Of a stretch of 64,000 nt of DNA, positions 21,866 through 31,311 are shown one piece after another. The position numbers were made by a program, and so were the translations under genes. The notes beneath the pieces are model-generated. The model saw nothing but the letters and a program-made list of their open reading frames with translations. It had not been told where the DNA came from and did not search any database. The DNA comes from Pseudomonas sp. B20(2017) (GTDB lineage: Bacteria > Pseudomonadota > Gammaproteobacteria > Pseudomonadales > Pseudomonadaceae), in assembly GCF_002113125.1 (NCBI RefSeq), contig NZ_NEJP01000008.1:62001-126000 (forward strand). Reading direction: 5' to 3'. How positions within the stretch are numbered: the first letter of the stretch is position 1; each line of letters starts with the position of its first letter.

Positions 21866-22292
21866 CGCGATACTCCGGGCGCCCTCCATTGAGGCCATCC
21901 TTTGGCAGCTGTCCCAGGTTTTCTGGGTCGGCGGCCTTTGGGTGTTTCACGTCGGCCTGGTGCCGGCGCTGAAAGTCAGTGGGCTGGCACCCTTGCTGGT
22001 TGAAGACATCTCTGTGCAGATCGATCGCTGGCTGATCGGTGTTGCGGCGCTGGGGGTGTTGACGCAGTTGGTGGTGCTGGCGAGGGTTGCCGGAATATCG
22101 GCATGGTGGCGGGCGTTCAGTGGTCAGATACTGTTGGTCGGCCTGGCGGCCTGCTTTGGCTATTACACGCTGCGCTACGGGATGTCTGTCGGCGAGCGCT
22201 GGCAGATGTTCTGTTTCGTGGTGCTGGGGATCAGCGGAATCGTGCTGGTAGCGCAGTCCGTGCCGGTCAGGGTGCGTGAATCGCACCGCTGA
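21822..22292 (+). CDS. Small four-helix membrane protein (DUF4149-like), start uncertain
   Basis: A membrane protein of up to 156 residues with four predicted hydrophobic helices, including [58 protein letters not shown] and [20 protein letters not shown]. It resembles the DUF4149 proteins that sit between greA and yhbY in Pseudomonas; function unknown. No ATG precedes the first helix. The candidates are this GTG, a TTG at 21843 (both inside greA), or a non-canonical start near 21890, so it is probably coupled to greA. It is convergent with yhbY. Confidence 0.7.
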   Translation: MAISSTRLSKSNTSDAILRAPSIEAILWQLSQVFWVGGLWVFHVGLVPALKVSGLAPLLVEDISVQIDRWLIGVAALGVLTQLVVLARVAGISAWWRAFSGQILLVGLAACFGYYTLRYGMSVGERWQMFCFVVLGISGIVLVAQSVPVRVRESHR

Positions 22293-22303
22293 CCGGATCA
22301 CCG

Positions 22304-22612
22304 TTATTTGTAACGGTGGATGTTCGACAATTGCTTGTTCGGCTGTGGGTTTTTGCGATACAGCAGAACCATCTTGCCGATGATCTGCACTTGCTCGGCC
22401 CGGCCAGCCTTGGCCAGTTCATCCATTACCATGCGACGATCATCGCGGTCTTCGACCTTGACCTGCACCTTGATCAGCTCATGATCGGTCAGTGCGCGTT
22501 CCAGCTCGGCGAGAACACCTTCGGTCAGGCCGTTGCCTGCCACCATCAGGACCGGTTTCAGGTCGTGACCAATGGATTTGTACTGTTTCTTCTGCTCGTT
22601 ATTGAGCGGCAT
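22304..22612 (-). CDS. yhbY: YhbY-family RNA-binding protein (CRM domain)
   Basis: A 102-residue CRS1/YhbY-domain protein associated with pre-50S ribosomal particles. The CRM fold is visible in KSIGHDLKPVLMVAGNGLTE, the helix GVLAELERALTDHELIKVQV and the GKMVLLYRK strand. It is divergent from rlmE, another 50S-maturation factor, across 101 bp containing nearly superposed promoter-like elements. Its stop lies 12 bp from the convergent membrane-protein stop. Confidence 0.94.
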   Translation of the reverse strand: MPLNNEQKKQYKSIGHDLKPVLMVAGNGLTEGVLAELERALTDHELIKVQVKVEDRDDRRMVMDELAKAGRAEQVQIIGKMVLLYRKNPQPNKQLSNIHRYK

Positions 22613-22615
22613 AAT

Positions 22616-22658
22616 CTGACCCTTTCGTCTGGATTCTGTAAAATGGCGGCCATTTTAC
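22616..22658. promoter_or_regulatory. Divergent yhbY/rlmE promoter region with nested -10 palindrome
   Basis: GTAAAATGG-CGG-CCATTTTAC (22638-22658) is a perfect 9-bp inverted repeat that places a TAAAAT -10-like hexamer on each strand. On the plus strand CTGACC lies 17 bp upstream of TAAAAT, a fair rlmE promoter; on the minus strand no good -35 is seen for yhbY. If both are used, the two promoters would exclude each other, or the palindrome could be an operator. This is inference. Confidence 0.5.
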
Positions 22659-22713
22659 CCGAGGGCTCGTGGATCCGCCCAATTAATCACGACCCTAATC
22701 ATCGAGGTGCCCA

Positions 22714-23343
22714 ATGGCGCGTTCCAAGACAAGCCTTGGTTGGCTGAAAAGACATGTTAACGATCCCTATGTGAAGCAGGCGCAGAAGGATGGTTATCGC
22801 TCGCGTGCGAGTTACAAGCTTCTGGAAGTCCAGGAGAAATACAAACTGATCCGTCCGGGCATGAACGTCGTCGACCTCGGCGCGGCGCCTGGTGGCTGGT
22901 CGCAGGTCACCAGCCGGCTGATCGGTGGTCAGGGCCGTCTGATCGCCTCGGACATCCTGGAAATGGACAGCATTCCGGACGTGACCTTCATTCAGGGTGA
23001 CTTCACCCAGGACGAAGTGCTTGCGCAGATTCTCGAGGCTGTGGGTAATTCGCAGGTAGACCTTGTGATTTCCGATATGGCCCCCAATATGAGTGGTACG
23101 CCTGAAGTGGACATGCCCAAAGCCATGTTTCTTTGTGAGCTGGCGCTTGATCTGGCGGAGCGGATACTCAAGCCGGGTGGTAATTTTCTGATCAAGATTT
23201 TTCAGGGTGAAGGGTTTGATACTTACCTGAAGGACGCTCGCAAGAAGTTCGACAAGATCCAGATGATGAAGCCGGACTCTTCTCGTGGCAGCTCTCGTGA
23301 GCAATACATGCTGGCTTGGGGCTATCGCGGTCGTAGCGAGTAA
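22714..23343 (+). CDS. rlmE: 23S rRNA 2'-O-ribose methyltransferase RlmE (FtsJ/RrmJ)
   Basis: A 209-residue SAM-dependent enzyme that methylates U2552 in the 23S A-loop late in 50S assembly. Motif I is [14 protein letters not shown]. The conserved [14 protein letters not shown] and the catalytic-lysine region [15 protein letters not shown] are present, so the K-D-K-E core looks intact. The ATG follows ATCGAGGTGCCC. It lies 193 bp upstream of ftsH, the conserved rlmE-ftsH pair. Confidence 0.97.
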   Translation: MARSKTSLGWLKRHVNDPYVKQAQKDGYRSRASYKLLEVQEKYKLIRPGMNVVDLGAAPGGWSQVTSRLIGGQGRLIASDILEMDSIPDVTFIQGDFTQDEVLAQILEAVGNSQVDLVISDMAPNMSGTPEVDMPKAMFLCELALDLAERILKPGGNFLIKIFQGEGFDTYLKDARKKFDKIQMMKPDSSRGSSREQYMLAWGYRGRSE

Positions 23344-23536
23344 AACGAGGTTTTTGGGCGGGGTGATAGGTTTTTCGTATTTCGCCTCGCCGCGATTAGC
23401 GAATATTGTGTAGAAAGTGTTTCACAAAGGGTTACAGACGGCGCCTGCCAGAGCTGTAGGTAATGTAGTAAGTTAGGCCGGTGAATATCATGCGAAGCGC
23501 GCGCCAGTAGCGGAGCTTGCTTCAGAGGGTAGTTAA

Positions 23537-25453
23537 TTGAACGATATGGCAAAGAATCTGATCCTGTGGTTGATCATCGCGGCTGTCCTGGTGACGGTGA
23601 TGAACAACTTCTCCAGTCCTAACGAGCCGCAGACCCTCAACTATTCCGACTTCATCCAGCAGGTTAAGGATGGCAAGGTCGAGCGCGTAGCTGTTGACGG
23701 CTATGTCATTACCGGTAAGCGCAATGACGGCGACAGCTTCAAGACCATTCGTCCGGCAATTCAGGACAATGGTCTGATCGGCGATCTGGTCGACAACCAC
23801 GTTGTGGTTGAAGGCAAGCAGCCTGAGCAGCAAAGCATCTGGACCCAGCTTCTGGTGGCCAGCTTCCCGATCCTGGTGATCATCGCGGTGTTCATGTTCT
23901 TCATGCGCCAGATGCAGGGCGGCGCGGGCGGCAAGGGCGGGCCGATGAGCTTTGGCAAGAGCAAGGCGCGTCTGCTGTCCGAAGATCAGGTGAAAACTAC
24001 CCTGGCTGACGTTGCCGGTTGCGACGAAGCCAAGGAAGAAGTGGGCGAACTGGTCGAGTTCCTCCGTGATCCGGGCAAGTTCCAGCGCCTGGGTGGCCGC
24101 ATTCCTCGCGGCGTGCTGATGGTCGGTCCTCCGGGTACCGGTAAAACCTTGCTGGCCAAGGCGATTGCCGGCGAAGCCAAAGTGCCGTTCTTCACCATTT
24201 CCGGTTCCGACTTCGTCGAAATGTTCGTCGGTGTCGGTGCCAGCCGCGTTCGCGACATGTTCGAACAGGCCAAGAAGCACGCTCCATGCATTATCTTCAT
24301 TGACGAGATTGACGCCGTTGGTCGCCATCGTGGCGCCGGCATGGGCGGCGGTCACGACGAGCGTGAACAGACTCTCAACCAGTTGCTGGTTGAAATGGAT
24401 GGTTTCGAGATGAATGACGGCATCATCGTCATCGCTGCGACCAACCGTCCAGACGTGCTCGACCCCGCATTGCTGCGTCCTGGCCGTTTCGACCGTCAGG
24501 TGGTAGTCGGCCTGCCGGACATCCGTGGTCGCGAGCAGATCCTCAAGGTTCACATGCGTAAAGTGCCAATGGGTGACGATGTCGCTCCGGCCGTTATTGC
24601 ACGTGGTACTCCGGGCTTCTCCGGTGCCGATCTGGCGAATCTGGTCAACGAGGCTTCGCTGTTCGCTGCCCGTGCCGGCAAGCGTATCGTCGAAATGAAA
24701 GAATTCGAACTGGCCAAAGACAAGATCATGATGGGCGCCGAGCGCAAATCCATGGTCATGTCCGAGAAGGAAAAGCAGAACACCGCTTATCACGAAGCAG
24801 GCCACGCCATTGTTGGTCGCGTCGTGCCTGAGCATGATCCGGTCTACAAGGTGTCAATCATCCCGCGCGGTCGTGCGCTGGGTGTGACCATGTTCCTGCC
24901 GGAAGAAGATCGCTACAGCCTGTCCAAGCGTGCGTTGATCAGTCAGATCTGCTCGCTGTACGGCGGCCGTATTGCCGAAGAAATGACTTTGGGCTTTGAC
25001 GGTGTGACCACTGGTGCCTCCAACGACATCATGCGTGCGAGTCAGATTGCGCGGAACATGGTGACCAAGTGGGGCCTGTCGGAAAAACTCGGTCCGTTGA
25101 TGTATGCCGAAGAAGAGGGTGAAGTATTCCTCGGTCGCGGTGGTGGCGGTCAGAATGCCAGCTTCTCCGGTGAGACAGCCAAGCTGATCGACTCCGAAGT
25201 GCGCAGCATCATTGATCAGTGCTACGGCACTGCCAAACAAATCCTCACGGACAACCGTGACAAGCTCGACGCCATGGCAGATGCCCTGATGAAGTATGAG
25301 ACGATTGATGCCGAGCAGATCGACGACATCATGGCTGGTCGTACACCACGCGAGCCTCGCGACTGGTCGGGTGGTACGGGCACTGGCACGCCGCCTGTCA
25401 TTCAGGGCGAGCGTCCGGAAACACCGATTGGCGGTCCGGCTGCCGACGTTTAA
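23537..25453 (+). CDS. ftsH: ATP-dependent zinc metalloprotease FtsH
   Basis: A 638-residue inner-membrane AAA+ protease that degrades membrane proteins and sigma-32. The first membrane helix is [15 protein letters not shown], a short periplasmic part follows, and the second helix is [14 protein letters not shown]. Walker A is GPPGTGKT (197-204), with Walker B IIFIDEID, and the zinc site is HEAGH (419-423). The start is taken as TTG because GAGGGT lies about 7 bases before it; the ATG three codons later would be too far from that site. folP follows 8 bp downstream. Confidence 0.96.
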   Translation: MNDMAKNLILWLIIAAVLVTVMNNFSSPNEPQTLNYSDFIQQVKDGKVERVAVDGYVITGKRNDGDSFKTIRPAIQDNGLIGDLVDNHVVVEGKQPEQQSIWTQLLVASFPILVIIAVFMFFMRQMQGGAGGKGGPMSFGKSKARLLSEDQVKTTLADVAGCDEAKEEVGELVEFLRDPGKFQRLGGRIPRGVLMVGPPGTGKTLLAKAIAGEAKVPFFTISGSDFVEMFVGVGASRVRDMFEQAKKHAPCIIFIDEIDAVGRHRGAGMGGGHDEREQTLNQLLVEMDGFEMNDGIIVIAATNRPDVLDPALLRPGRFDRQVVVGLPDIRGREQILKVHMRKVPMGDDVAPAVIARGTPGFSGADLANLVNEASLFAARAGKRIVEMKEFELAKDKIMMGAERKSMVMSEKEKQNTAYHEAGHAIVGRVVPEHDPVYKVSIIPRGRALGVTMFLPEEDRYSLSKRALISQICSLYGGRIAEEMTLGFDGVTTGASNDIMRASQIARNMVTKWGLSEKLGPLMYAEEEGEVFLGRGGGGQNASFSGETAKLIDSEVRSIIDQCYGTAKQILTDNRDKLDAMADALMKYETIDAEQIDDIMAGRTPREPRDWSGGTGTGTPPVIQGERPETPIGGPAADV

Positions 25454-25461
25454 GGTTTGAA

Positions 25462-26313
25462 ATGACTTCTGTACAGTCCCTGACCCGGTTGCCTTGCGGC
25501 AACCGGGTTCTTGATTTGGCCCGGACGCATGTCATGGGCATTCTCAATGTCACTCCCGATTCTTTTTCCGACGGTGGCCGATACAGCCAGCTCGATGCGG
25601 CTTTGCGTCATGCTGAAGCGATGGTTGCGGCGGGTGCGACGCTGATCGATGTGGGCGGCGAGTCGACCCGGCCGGGAGCGCGGGCGGTTTCTCCATTGGA
25701 GGAGCTGGAACGTGTCGCTCCCGTCGTCGAACTGATCAATCGCGAACTGGATGTGGTCATATCGGTCGATACGTCCACTCCGGCAGTCATGCGTGAAACC
25801 GCGCGGTTGGGTGCCGGCTTGATCAACGACGTTCGTTCGCTGCGGCGAGATGGCGCGCTGGATGCGGCTGCCGCCACCGGGTTGCCTGTATGTCTCATGC
25901 ATATGCTCGGAGAGCCTGGCGACATGCAGGATGATCCGCGTTATCAAGATGTCACCCGAGAGGTGGGCGAGTTCCTTGCCGAACGCATGGCTCAATGCGA
26001 AGTGGCGGGAATTCCGGCCGAGCGAATCATTCTTGATCCGGGCTTCGGCTTCGCCAAAACCCTGCAGCACAATCTAAGCTTGTTCAAGCATATGGAAGCC
26101 CTGCATGCGCTTGGACGGCCACTGTTGGTGGGTGTTTCGCGCAAAAGCATGATCGGTCATGCATTGAATCGCCCTGTGGGTGAGCGTCTATATGGTGGCT
26201 TGGCACTGGCTGCACTGGCATCGGTGAAAGGTGCGCGTATATTGCGCGTCCATGATGTGGCGGAAACGGTGGACGTGGTGCGAATGCTCGCGGCCGTGGA
26301 ATCAGCCGAATAA
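25462..26313 (+). CDS. folP: Dihydropteroate synthase FolP
   Basis: A 283-residue TIM-barrel enzyme that condenses p-aminobenzoate with 6-hydroxymethyl-dihydropterin diphosphate in folate synthesis; it is the sulfonamide target. Motifs visible are [17 protein letters not shown], the GGESTRPGA loop, [11 protein letters not shown] and VSRKSMIG, all in the expected order. It follows ftsH closely and lies 16 bp upstream of glmM, the conserved ftsH-folP-glmM order. Confidence 0.97.
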   Translation: MTSVQSLTRLPCGNRVLDLARTHVMGILNVTPDSFSDGGRYSQLDAALRHAEAMVAAGATLIDVGGESTRPGARAVSPLEELERVAPVVELINRELDVVISVDTSTPAVMRETARLGAGLINDVRSLRRDGALDAAAATGLPVCLMHMLGEPGDMQDDPRYQDVTREVGEFLAERMAQCEVAGIPAERIILDPGFGFAKTLQHNLSLFKHMEALHALGRPLLVGVSRKSMIGHALNRPVGERLYGGLALAALASVKGARILRVHDVAETVDVVRMLAAVESAE

Positions 26314-26329
26314 GAATGATGGAGCACTT

Positions 26330-27667
26330 ATGAGCAAGAAATACTTTGGTACTGACGGCATTCGTGGTCGTGTCGGGGAATACCCGATCACTCCGGACTT
26401 CATGCTCAAGCTCGGCTGGGCTGCCGGTATGGCCTTTCGCAAGATGGGTGCCTGCAAGGTGCTGGTCGGCAAGGACACGCGGATTTCCGGCTACATGTTT
26501 GAATCGGCCCTTGAGGCTGGCCTGACATCTGCGGGCGCCGATGTAATGCTGCTCGGCCCGATGCCGACTCCTGCCATTGCCTACTTGTCTCGTACATTCC
26601 AGGCTGAGGCCGGAATCGTGATCAGTGCATCGCACAATCCTCATGACGATAACGGCATCAAGTTTTTCTCCGGCAAGGGCACCAAGCTGCCCGACGAGCT
26701 GGAACTGATGATCGAAGAGTTGCTCGATACGCCGATGACCGTTGTCGAGTCGAGCAAGATCGGCAAGGTGTCGCGCATCAATGATGCGTCCGGTCGCTAT
26801 ATCGAGTTCTGCAAAAGCTCTGTGCCGAGTGGCACCAGTTTTTCCGGCCTGAAGATTGTCATCGACTGCGCACACGGTGCCACCTATAAAGTTGCGCCGA
26901 GTGTTTTTCGCGAGTTGGGCGCCGAGGTCGTCGTCTTGTCGGCTCAGCCTAACGGGCTGAACATCAATGACAATTGTGGCTCCACGCACATGGGGCAATT
27001 GCAGGCGGCGGTGTTGTCCGAGCATGCGGATCTGGGTATCGCCTTCGATGGCGATGGTGACCGGGTGCTGATGGTCGATCACACCGGTGCGATTGTCGAT
27101 GGTGACGAGCTGCTCTACATCATTGCGCGCGATTTGCATGAGCGCGGCAAGTTGCAGGGCGGAGTGGTCGGAACCTTGATGAGTAATCTTGGGCTTGAGC
27201 TCGCGCTCGCTGATCTGGGGATTCCCTTCGTGCGCGCCAATGTCGGCGACCGGTATGTGATTGCAGAACTGCTGGAGCGCAACTGGCTGGTCGGTGGCGA
27301 GAACTCGGGGCATGTCGTGTGTTTCAATCACACCACTACGGGTGATGCAATCATCGCGGCTTTGCAGGTGCTGATGGCGCTGAAGACGCGTAACGAGGGT
27401 CTCGCTCAAACTCGCCAGGCGTTGCGCAAGTGTCCACAGGTGCTGATCAACGTGCGTTTCGGTGGGGGCGAAAGCCCGCTGGAACACCCGGCTGTCAAGG
27501 AGGCGAGTGCGCGCGTCACCCAGGCGATGGCGGGTCGTGGTCGTGTGCTTTTGCGCAAGTCCGGAACAGAGCCTCTGGTGCGTGTGATGGTCGAAGGCGA
27601 GGACGAAACCCAGGTTCGTGGCTATGCCGAAGAACTGGCAAAACTGGTAACTGAAGTTTCTGCCTGA
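26330..27667 (+). CDS. glmM: Phosphoglucosamine mutase GlmM
   Basis: A 445-residue alpha-D-phosphohexomutase converting glucosamine-6-phosphate to glucosamine-1-phosphate for UDP-GlcNAc, peptidoglycan and LPS. It begins [15 protein letters not shown]. The phosphoserine loop [12 protein letters not shown] has the active serine near residue 101, the metal loop is FDGDGDR, and the C-terminal phosphate-binding loop is [10 protein letters not shown]. The ATG (with GGAG 5 bases upstream) is chosen over a longer open frame that runs back into folP. Confidence 0.98.
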   Translation: MSKKYFGTDGIRGRVGEYPITPDFMLKLGWAAGMAFRKMGACKVLVGKDTRISGYMFESALEAGLTSAGADVMLLGPMPTPAIAYLSRTFQAEAGIVISASHNPHDDNGIKFFSGKGTKLPDELELMIEELLDTPMTVVESSKIGKVSRINDASGRYIEFCKSSVPSGTSFSGLKIVIDCAHGATYKVAPSVFRELGAEVVVLSAQPNGLNINDNCGSTHMGQLQAAVLSEHADLGIAFDGDGDRVLMVDHTGAIVDGDELLYIIARDLHERGKLQGGVVGTLMSNLGLELALADLGIPFVRANVGDRYVIAELLERNWLVGGENSGHVVCFNHTTTGDAIIAALQVLMALKTRNEGLAQTRQALRKCPQVLINVRFGGGESPLEHPAVKEASARVTQAMAGRGRVLLRKSGTEPLVRVMVEGEDETQVRGYAEELAKLVTEVSA

Positions 27668-27732
27668 TTCGGCTTGCCAGCCATGATTGTGTTGGGTAAC
27701 ATCTGCGCCCACTTTGACCGACGAGGTACAGC

Positions 27733-28488
27733 ATGCGTCGCCCTATGGTAGCTGGTAACTGGAAGATGCACGGTACCCGCGCCAGCGTCGCTGAGCTGAT
27801 CAACGGCCTTCGTCATCTGGCCTTGCCAAGCGGTGTTGATGTCGCGGTATTCCCGCCTTGCTTGTATATCAATCAAGTGATTGATGGCTTGAAAGGCAAG
27901 TCGATTTCGGTCGGTGCGCAGAACTCTGCGGTGGAATCCATGCAAGGTGCGTTGACGGGCGAGATTGCGCCGAGTCAGTTGGTGGATGCAGGTTGTTCCC
28001 TGGTGCTTGTCGGGCACTCTGAACGCCGCCAGATCATGGGCGAGCGAGACGGAATGCTGAATCGCAAGTTCGCAGCGGCACAGGCATGTGGCTTGATTCC
28101 GGTGTTGTGCGTAGGGGAGACCCTGGAACAGCGTGAAGCCGGAAAAACTCTTGAGGTTGTCGGGCGTCAGCTGGGCAGTATCATCGAGGAGCTGGGTGTC
28201 GGTGCTTTTGCCAACGCAGTGATCGCTTACGAGCCGGTCTGGGCGATTGGTACAGGGCTGACTGCAACGCCGCAACAGGCTCAGGATGTGCATAAAGCCA
28301 TTCGCGAGCAGTTGGCGGCAGAGAATTCTGAAGTGGCACGAGGTGTGCGGCTTCTATACGGCGGCAGCGTGAAGGCGGCCAATGCGGTCGAACTGTTCGG
28401 CATGCCGGATATCGATGGGGGGCTCATTGGTGGAGCTTCCCTGAATGCAGATGAGTTCGGTGCGATTTGTCGTGCCGCGGGAAACTGA
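27733..28488 (+). CDS. tpiA: Triosephosphate isomerase TpiA
   Basis: A 251-residue TIM-barrel enzyme interconverting glyceraldehyde-3-phosphate and dihydroxyacetone phosphate. Active-site elements are the lysine in AGNWKMHG, the histidine in VGHSERR, the glutamate in [11 protein letters not shown], and the phosphate loop [10 protein letters not shown]. It follows glmM by 65 bp and sits 4 bp before the secG start codon, so tpiA-secG are co-transcribed. Confidence 0.98.
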   Translation: MRRPMVAGNWKMHGTRASVAELINGLRHLALPSGVDVAVFPPCLYINQVIDGLKGKSISVGAQNSAVESMQGALTGEIAPSQLVDAGCSLVLVGHSERRQIMGERDGMLNRKFAAAQACGLIPVLCVGETLEQREAGKTLEVVGRQLGSIIEELGVGAFANAVIAYEPVWAIGTGLTATPQQAQDVHKAIREQLAAENSEVARGVRLLYGGSVKAANAVELFGMPDIDGGLIGGASLNADEFGAICRAAGN

Positions 28489-28492
28489 AAAA

Positions 28493-28876
28493 ATGCTGGA
28501 AACAGTCGTAGTCGTTTTTCATCTGCTGGGTGCATTGGGCGTAGTTGCTCTGGTTTTGCTGCAGCAGGGTAAAGGTGCGGACGCTGGCGCGTCTTTCGGA
28601 GCAGGTGCTTCAAATACTGTGTTCGGAAGCCAAGGTTCCTCTACCTTTCTTAGTAAGTTTACTGCTATACTTGCCGCCGGTTTCTTCATAACCAGCTTGG
28701 GGTTAGGGTACTTTGCTAAAGAGAAGGCTCATCAGCTGACTCAGGCAGGTTTGCCAAACCCGGCAGTGTTGGAAGTTCCAAAGCAACAACCGGCTTCTGA
28801 TGATGTCCCGGTGCTTCAAGAGCAAAAGTCGGCTACTCCAGCGACTGACGTACCTCCAGCTCAAGAGCAGAAGTAA
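28493..28876 (+). CDS. secG: Preprotein translocase subunit SecG
   Basis: A 127-residue SecYEG subunit with two membrane helices ([20 protein letters not shown] and [20 protein letters not shown]). The conserved cytoplasmic loop [20 protein letters not shown] joins them, and a Pro/Gln-rich polar tail follows. The frame is open inside tpiA, but [11 protein letters not shown] is the family start, placed four bases after the tpiA stop. tRNA-Leu follows 22 bp downstream and is probably on the same transcript. Confidence 0.96.
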   Translation: MLETVVVVFHLLGALGVVALVLLQQGKGADAGASFGAGASNTVFGSQGSSTFLSKFTAILAAGFFITSLGLGYFAKEKAHQLTQAGLPNPAVLEVPKQQPASDDVPVLQEQKSATPATDVPPAQEQK

Positions 28877-28898
28877 GAAGGGTTTCAAACGTAGTATT

Positions 28899-28984
28899 GC
28901 CGAGGTGGTGGAATTGGTAGACACGCAACCTTGAGGTGGTTGTGCCCATAGGGTGTAGGGGTTCGAGTCCCCTTCTCGGTACCA
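28899..28984 (+). tRNA. tRNA-Leu (anticodon GAG)
   Basis: An 86-nt class-II tRNA. The acceptor is GCCGAGG/TCTCGGT with G-U closures at both ends; the anticodon stem CAACC/GGTTG holds loop TTGAGGT, so the anticodon is GAG. A long variable arm, the T-loop GGTTCGAGTCC and an encoded CCA are present. There is no clear promoter of its own; processing from the tpiA-secG transcript is likely. Confidence 0.96.
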
Positions 28985-28992
28985 ATTAGTCA

Positions 28993-29020
28993 GGAGAGCC
29001 CGCTGTTGCGGGCTTTCTTG
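28993..29020 (+). terminator. Terminator after tRNA-Leu
   Basis: AGCCCGC/GCGGGCT with a TGTT loop extends outward by four further pairs (with G-U) and runs into TTTCTT. It ends the tpiA-secG-tRNA-Leu transcript just before the tRNA-fMet promoter. Confidence 0.8.
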
Positions 29021-29036
29021 CAGGTGGAAGGTTACA

Positions 29037-29065
29037 TTGACCCTATAAGGGATCGGTCGTATACT
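29037..29065 (+). promoter_or_regulatory. Promoter of tRNA-fMet
   Basis: TTGACC, an exact 17-bp spacer and TATACT form a near-consensus sigma-70 promoter 16 bp before the tRNA 5' end. The discriminator TCCGCCCC is GC-rich, as in stable-RNA promoters under stringent control; that regulation is inferred from established knowledge. Confidence 0.85.
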
Positions 29066-29081
29066 TCCGCCCCAGCTTTGT

Positions 29082-29158
<77 letters not shown>

Positions 29159-29166
29159 GTTTAAGG

Positions 29167-29188
29167 AGCCCCTTTTAAGGGGCTTTTT
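29167..29188 (+). terminator. Terminator after tRNA-fMet
   Basis: AGCCCCTT/AAGGGGCT with a TT loop, followed by a T-run, starts 8 bp after the tRNA CCA. It is a classic intrinsic terminator. Confidence 0.92.
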
Positions 29189-29233
29189 GTTAGCTGGACA
29201 CTTTCAACGCCGCTGTTCGACGGCGTTTCAAGG

Positions 29234-29257
29234 ATGGGCGTTTCGCCCATTTTTTTA
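29234..29257 (+). terminator. Second leader terminator before rimP
   Basis: ATGGGCG/CGCCCAT with a TTT loop runs into eight T residues. It follows an AACGCCG/CGGCGTT hairpin (29208-29228) and lies 40 bp before the rimP start. Stacked behind the tRNA terminator, it may be a back-up terminator or a NusA-sensitive attenuator of rimP-nusA-infB; the latter is inference. Confidence 0.85.
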
Positions 29258-29296
29258 TTTTGCATAGCATGCACATACATGCACGAGGGGGTTCAG

Positions 29297-29755
29297 GTGT
29301 CGAGCAAGCTAGAAGAGTTGCAGGCCTTGCTGGCCCCGGTGGTCGTGGCCCTAGGCTATGAATGCTGGGGTATTGAGTTTTCGGCTCAAGGTCGCCACTC
29401 AATGTTGCGCGTTTATATCGATAAGGAAGGCGGCGTACTGGTGGACGATTGCGCCATCGTCAGCCGTCAGATCAGCGGTGTGCTGGATGTTGAAGATCCA
29501 ATCTCCGTTGAATACACCCTTGAAGTTTCCTCGCCAGGCATGGAACGCCCACTGTTCACTCTTGAGCAGTTTGCCAAATATGTCGGTGAACAAGTGAAGA
29601 TCAAGCTGCGCTCGCCTTTTGAAGGTCGACGCAACTTTCAGGGCCTTCTGCGCGGTGTAGAAGAGCAGGATGTCGTGGTGCAGGTAGATGACCATGAGTT
29701 CCTGTTGCCGATCGATATGATCGACAAGGCCAACATTATTCCCAGTTTTGACTGA
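29297..29755 (+). CDS. rimP: Ribosome maturation factor RimP
   Basis: A 152-residue 30S assembly factor (DUF150). Motifs are [20 protein letters not shown], the conserved [14 protein letters not shown] and the SH3-like C-terminus [20 protein letters not shown]. The GTG start (MSSKLEELQ) gives exactly the length I recall for P. aeruginosa RimP and has GAGGGG 6 bases upstream. A longer in-frame ATG lies inside the leader terminator and is rejected. It is first in the rimP-nusA-infB operon. Confidence 0.96.
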   Translation: MSSKLEELQALLAPVVVALGYECWGIEFSAQGRHSMLRVYIDKEGGVLVDDCAIVSRQISGVLDVEDPISVEYTLEVSSPGMERPLFTLEQFAKYVGEQVKIKLRSPFEGRRNFQGLLRGVEEQDVVVQVDDHEFLLPIDMIDKANIIPSFD

Positions 29756-29802
29756 GACGCGGATCCCGCGGATCCAATGGCTTGCGAAAGGCGAGGCGTA
29801 CG

Positions 29803-31284
29803 ATGAGCAAAGAAGTACTGCTGGTTGTTGAGTCGGTATCCAATGAAAAGGGTGTACCGGCAAGCGTAATTTTTGAAGCGCTGGAGCTGGCTCTGGCCAC
29901 TGCTACCAAAAAGCGTTTTGAAGACGAAGTTGATCTGCGTGTGGAAATCAACCGCCACACCGGTTCTTACGAAACTTTCCGTCGCTGGACGGTCGTCGAA
30001 GAGAATGATCTCGATGATCCGGCCATCGAAACCTGGCCGAGCAAGGTTGCTGAAACGCACCCTGGCGCCAAGGTTGGCGACGTCGTTGAAGAAAAGATCG
30101 AGTCCATCGAGTTCGGCCGCATCGCTGCGCAGACCGCCAAACAGGTCATCGTGCAGAAAGTGCGCGAAGCCGAGCGCGCTCAAGTGGTTGACGCTTATCG
30201 CGAGCGCCTGGGAGAAATCATCTCCGGCACCGTGAAGAAAGTGACCCGCGACAACGTGATCGTCGACCTGGGTAACAACGCTGAAGCGTTGCTGGCCCGT
30301 GAAGACATCATTTCTCGCGAAACCTTCCGTGTCGGCGTGCGTCTGCGTGCGCTGCTCAAGGAAATCCGCACCGAGAACCGCGGCCCTCAGCTGATCCTGT
30401 CGCGTACCGCGCCAGAAATGCTGATCGAGCTGTTCCGTATCGAAGTGCCGGAAATCGCTGAAGGCCTGATTGAAGTCATGGCCGCATCCCGTGATCCGGG
30501 TTCGCGTGCCAAGATCGCTGTCCGCTCCAAGGACAAACGCATCGACCCGCAAGGCGCGTGCATCGGTATGCGCGGTTCGCGCGTCCAGGCCGTGTCGGGC
30601 GAGTTGGGTGGTGAGCGTGTCGACATCGTCCTGTGGGACGATAACCCGGCGCAGTTCGTGATCAATGCCATGTCGCCGGCAGAAGTGGCGGCCATCATCG
30701 TTGACGAAGATGCCCATGCCATGGACATCGCCGTTGGCGCAGACAATCTGGCTCAGGCCATCGGTCGTGGTGGTCAGAACGTGCGTCTGGCGAGCCAGCT
30801 GACTGGCTGGACCCTGAACGTGATGACCGAATCGGACATCCAGGCTAAGCAACAAGCGGAAACCGGCGACATCCTGCGCAACTTCATCGACGAGCTGGAA
30901 GTCGACGAAGAGCTGGCTCAGGTGCTGGTAGACGAAGGCTTCACCAGCCTGGAAGAGATTGCCTACGTACCGTTGGAAGAAATGCTCAACATCGACGGCT
31001 TTGACGAAGACATCGTCAACGAGCTTCGCGCTCGTGCCAAGGATCGCTTGTTGACCAAAGCCATCGCTACTGAGGAAAAGCTGGCAGACGCCCATCCGGC
31101 CGAAGACCTGCTCTCGCTTGAGGGTATGGACAAGGATTTGGCGATGGAACTGGCGGTGCGCGGCGTAATTACCCGCGAAGACCTGGCCGAGCAGTCTATT
31201 GACGACCTGCTCGACATCGACGGCATTGACGATGATCGTGCCGGCAAGTTGATCATGGCCGCCCGAGCCCACTGGTTCGAGTAA
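29803..31284 (+). CDS. nusA: Transcription termination/antitermination factor NusA
   Basis: A 493-residue RNA polymerase-associated factor. The N-terminal domain ([18 protein letters not shown]) is followed by an S1 domain ([20 protein letters not shown]) and two KH domains ([35 protein letters not shown]). Two C-terminal acidic repeats of the gammaproteobacterial type follow, the second ending [12 protein letters not shown]. The ATG (GCGAGGCGTACG upstream) is preferred over a 7-codon longer frame. infB follows after 27 bp. Confidence 0.98.
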   Translation: MSKEVLLVVESVSNEKGVPASVIFEALELALATATKKRFEDEVDLRVEINRHTGSYETFRRWTVVEENDLDDPAIETWPSKVAETHPGAKVGDVVEEKIESIEFGRIAAQTAKQVIVQKVREAERAQVVDAYRERLGEIISGTVKKVTRDNVIVDLGNNAEALLAREDIISRETFRVGVRLRALLKEIRTENRGPQLILSRTAPEMLIELFRIEVPEIAEGLIEVMAASRDPGSRAKIAVRSKDKRIDPQGACIGMRGSRVQAVSGELGGERVDIVLWDDNPAQFVINAMSPAEVAAIIVDEDAHAMDIAVGADNLAQAIGRGGQNVRLASQLTGWTLNVMTESDIQAKQQAETGDILRNFIDELEVDEELAQVLVDEGFTSLEEIAYVPLEEMLNIDGFDEDIVNELRARAKDRLLTKAIATEEKLADAHPAEDLLSLEGMDKDLAMELAVRGVITREDLAEQSIDDLLDIDGIDDDRAGKLIMAARAHWFE

Positions 31285-31311
31285 TTAGGCGCGGCCTGAG
31301 GAGAGAAGTGC

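Noticed and set aside
29234..29296. N-terminal extension of RimP from an ATG at 29234
   Set aside because: The ATG is part of a terminator stem and the extension ([10 protein letters not shown]...) is not seen in the family; the GTG with GAGGGG gives the expected length.
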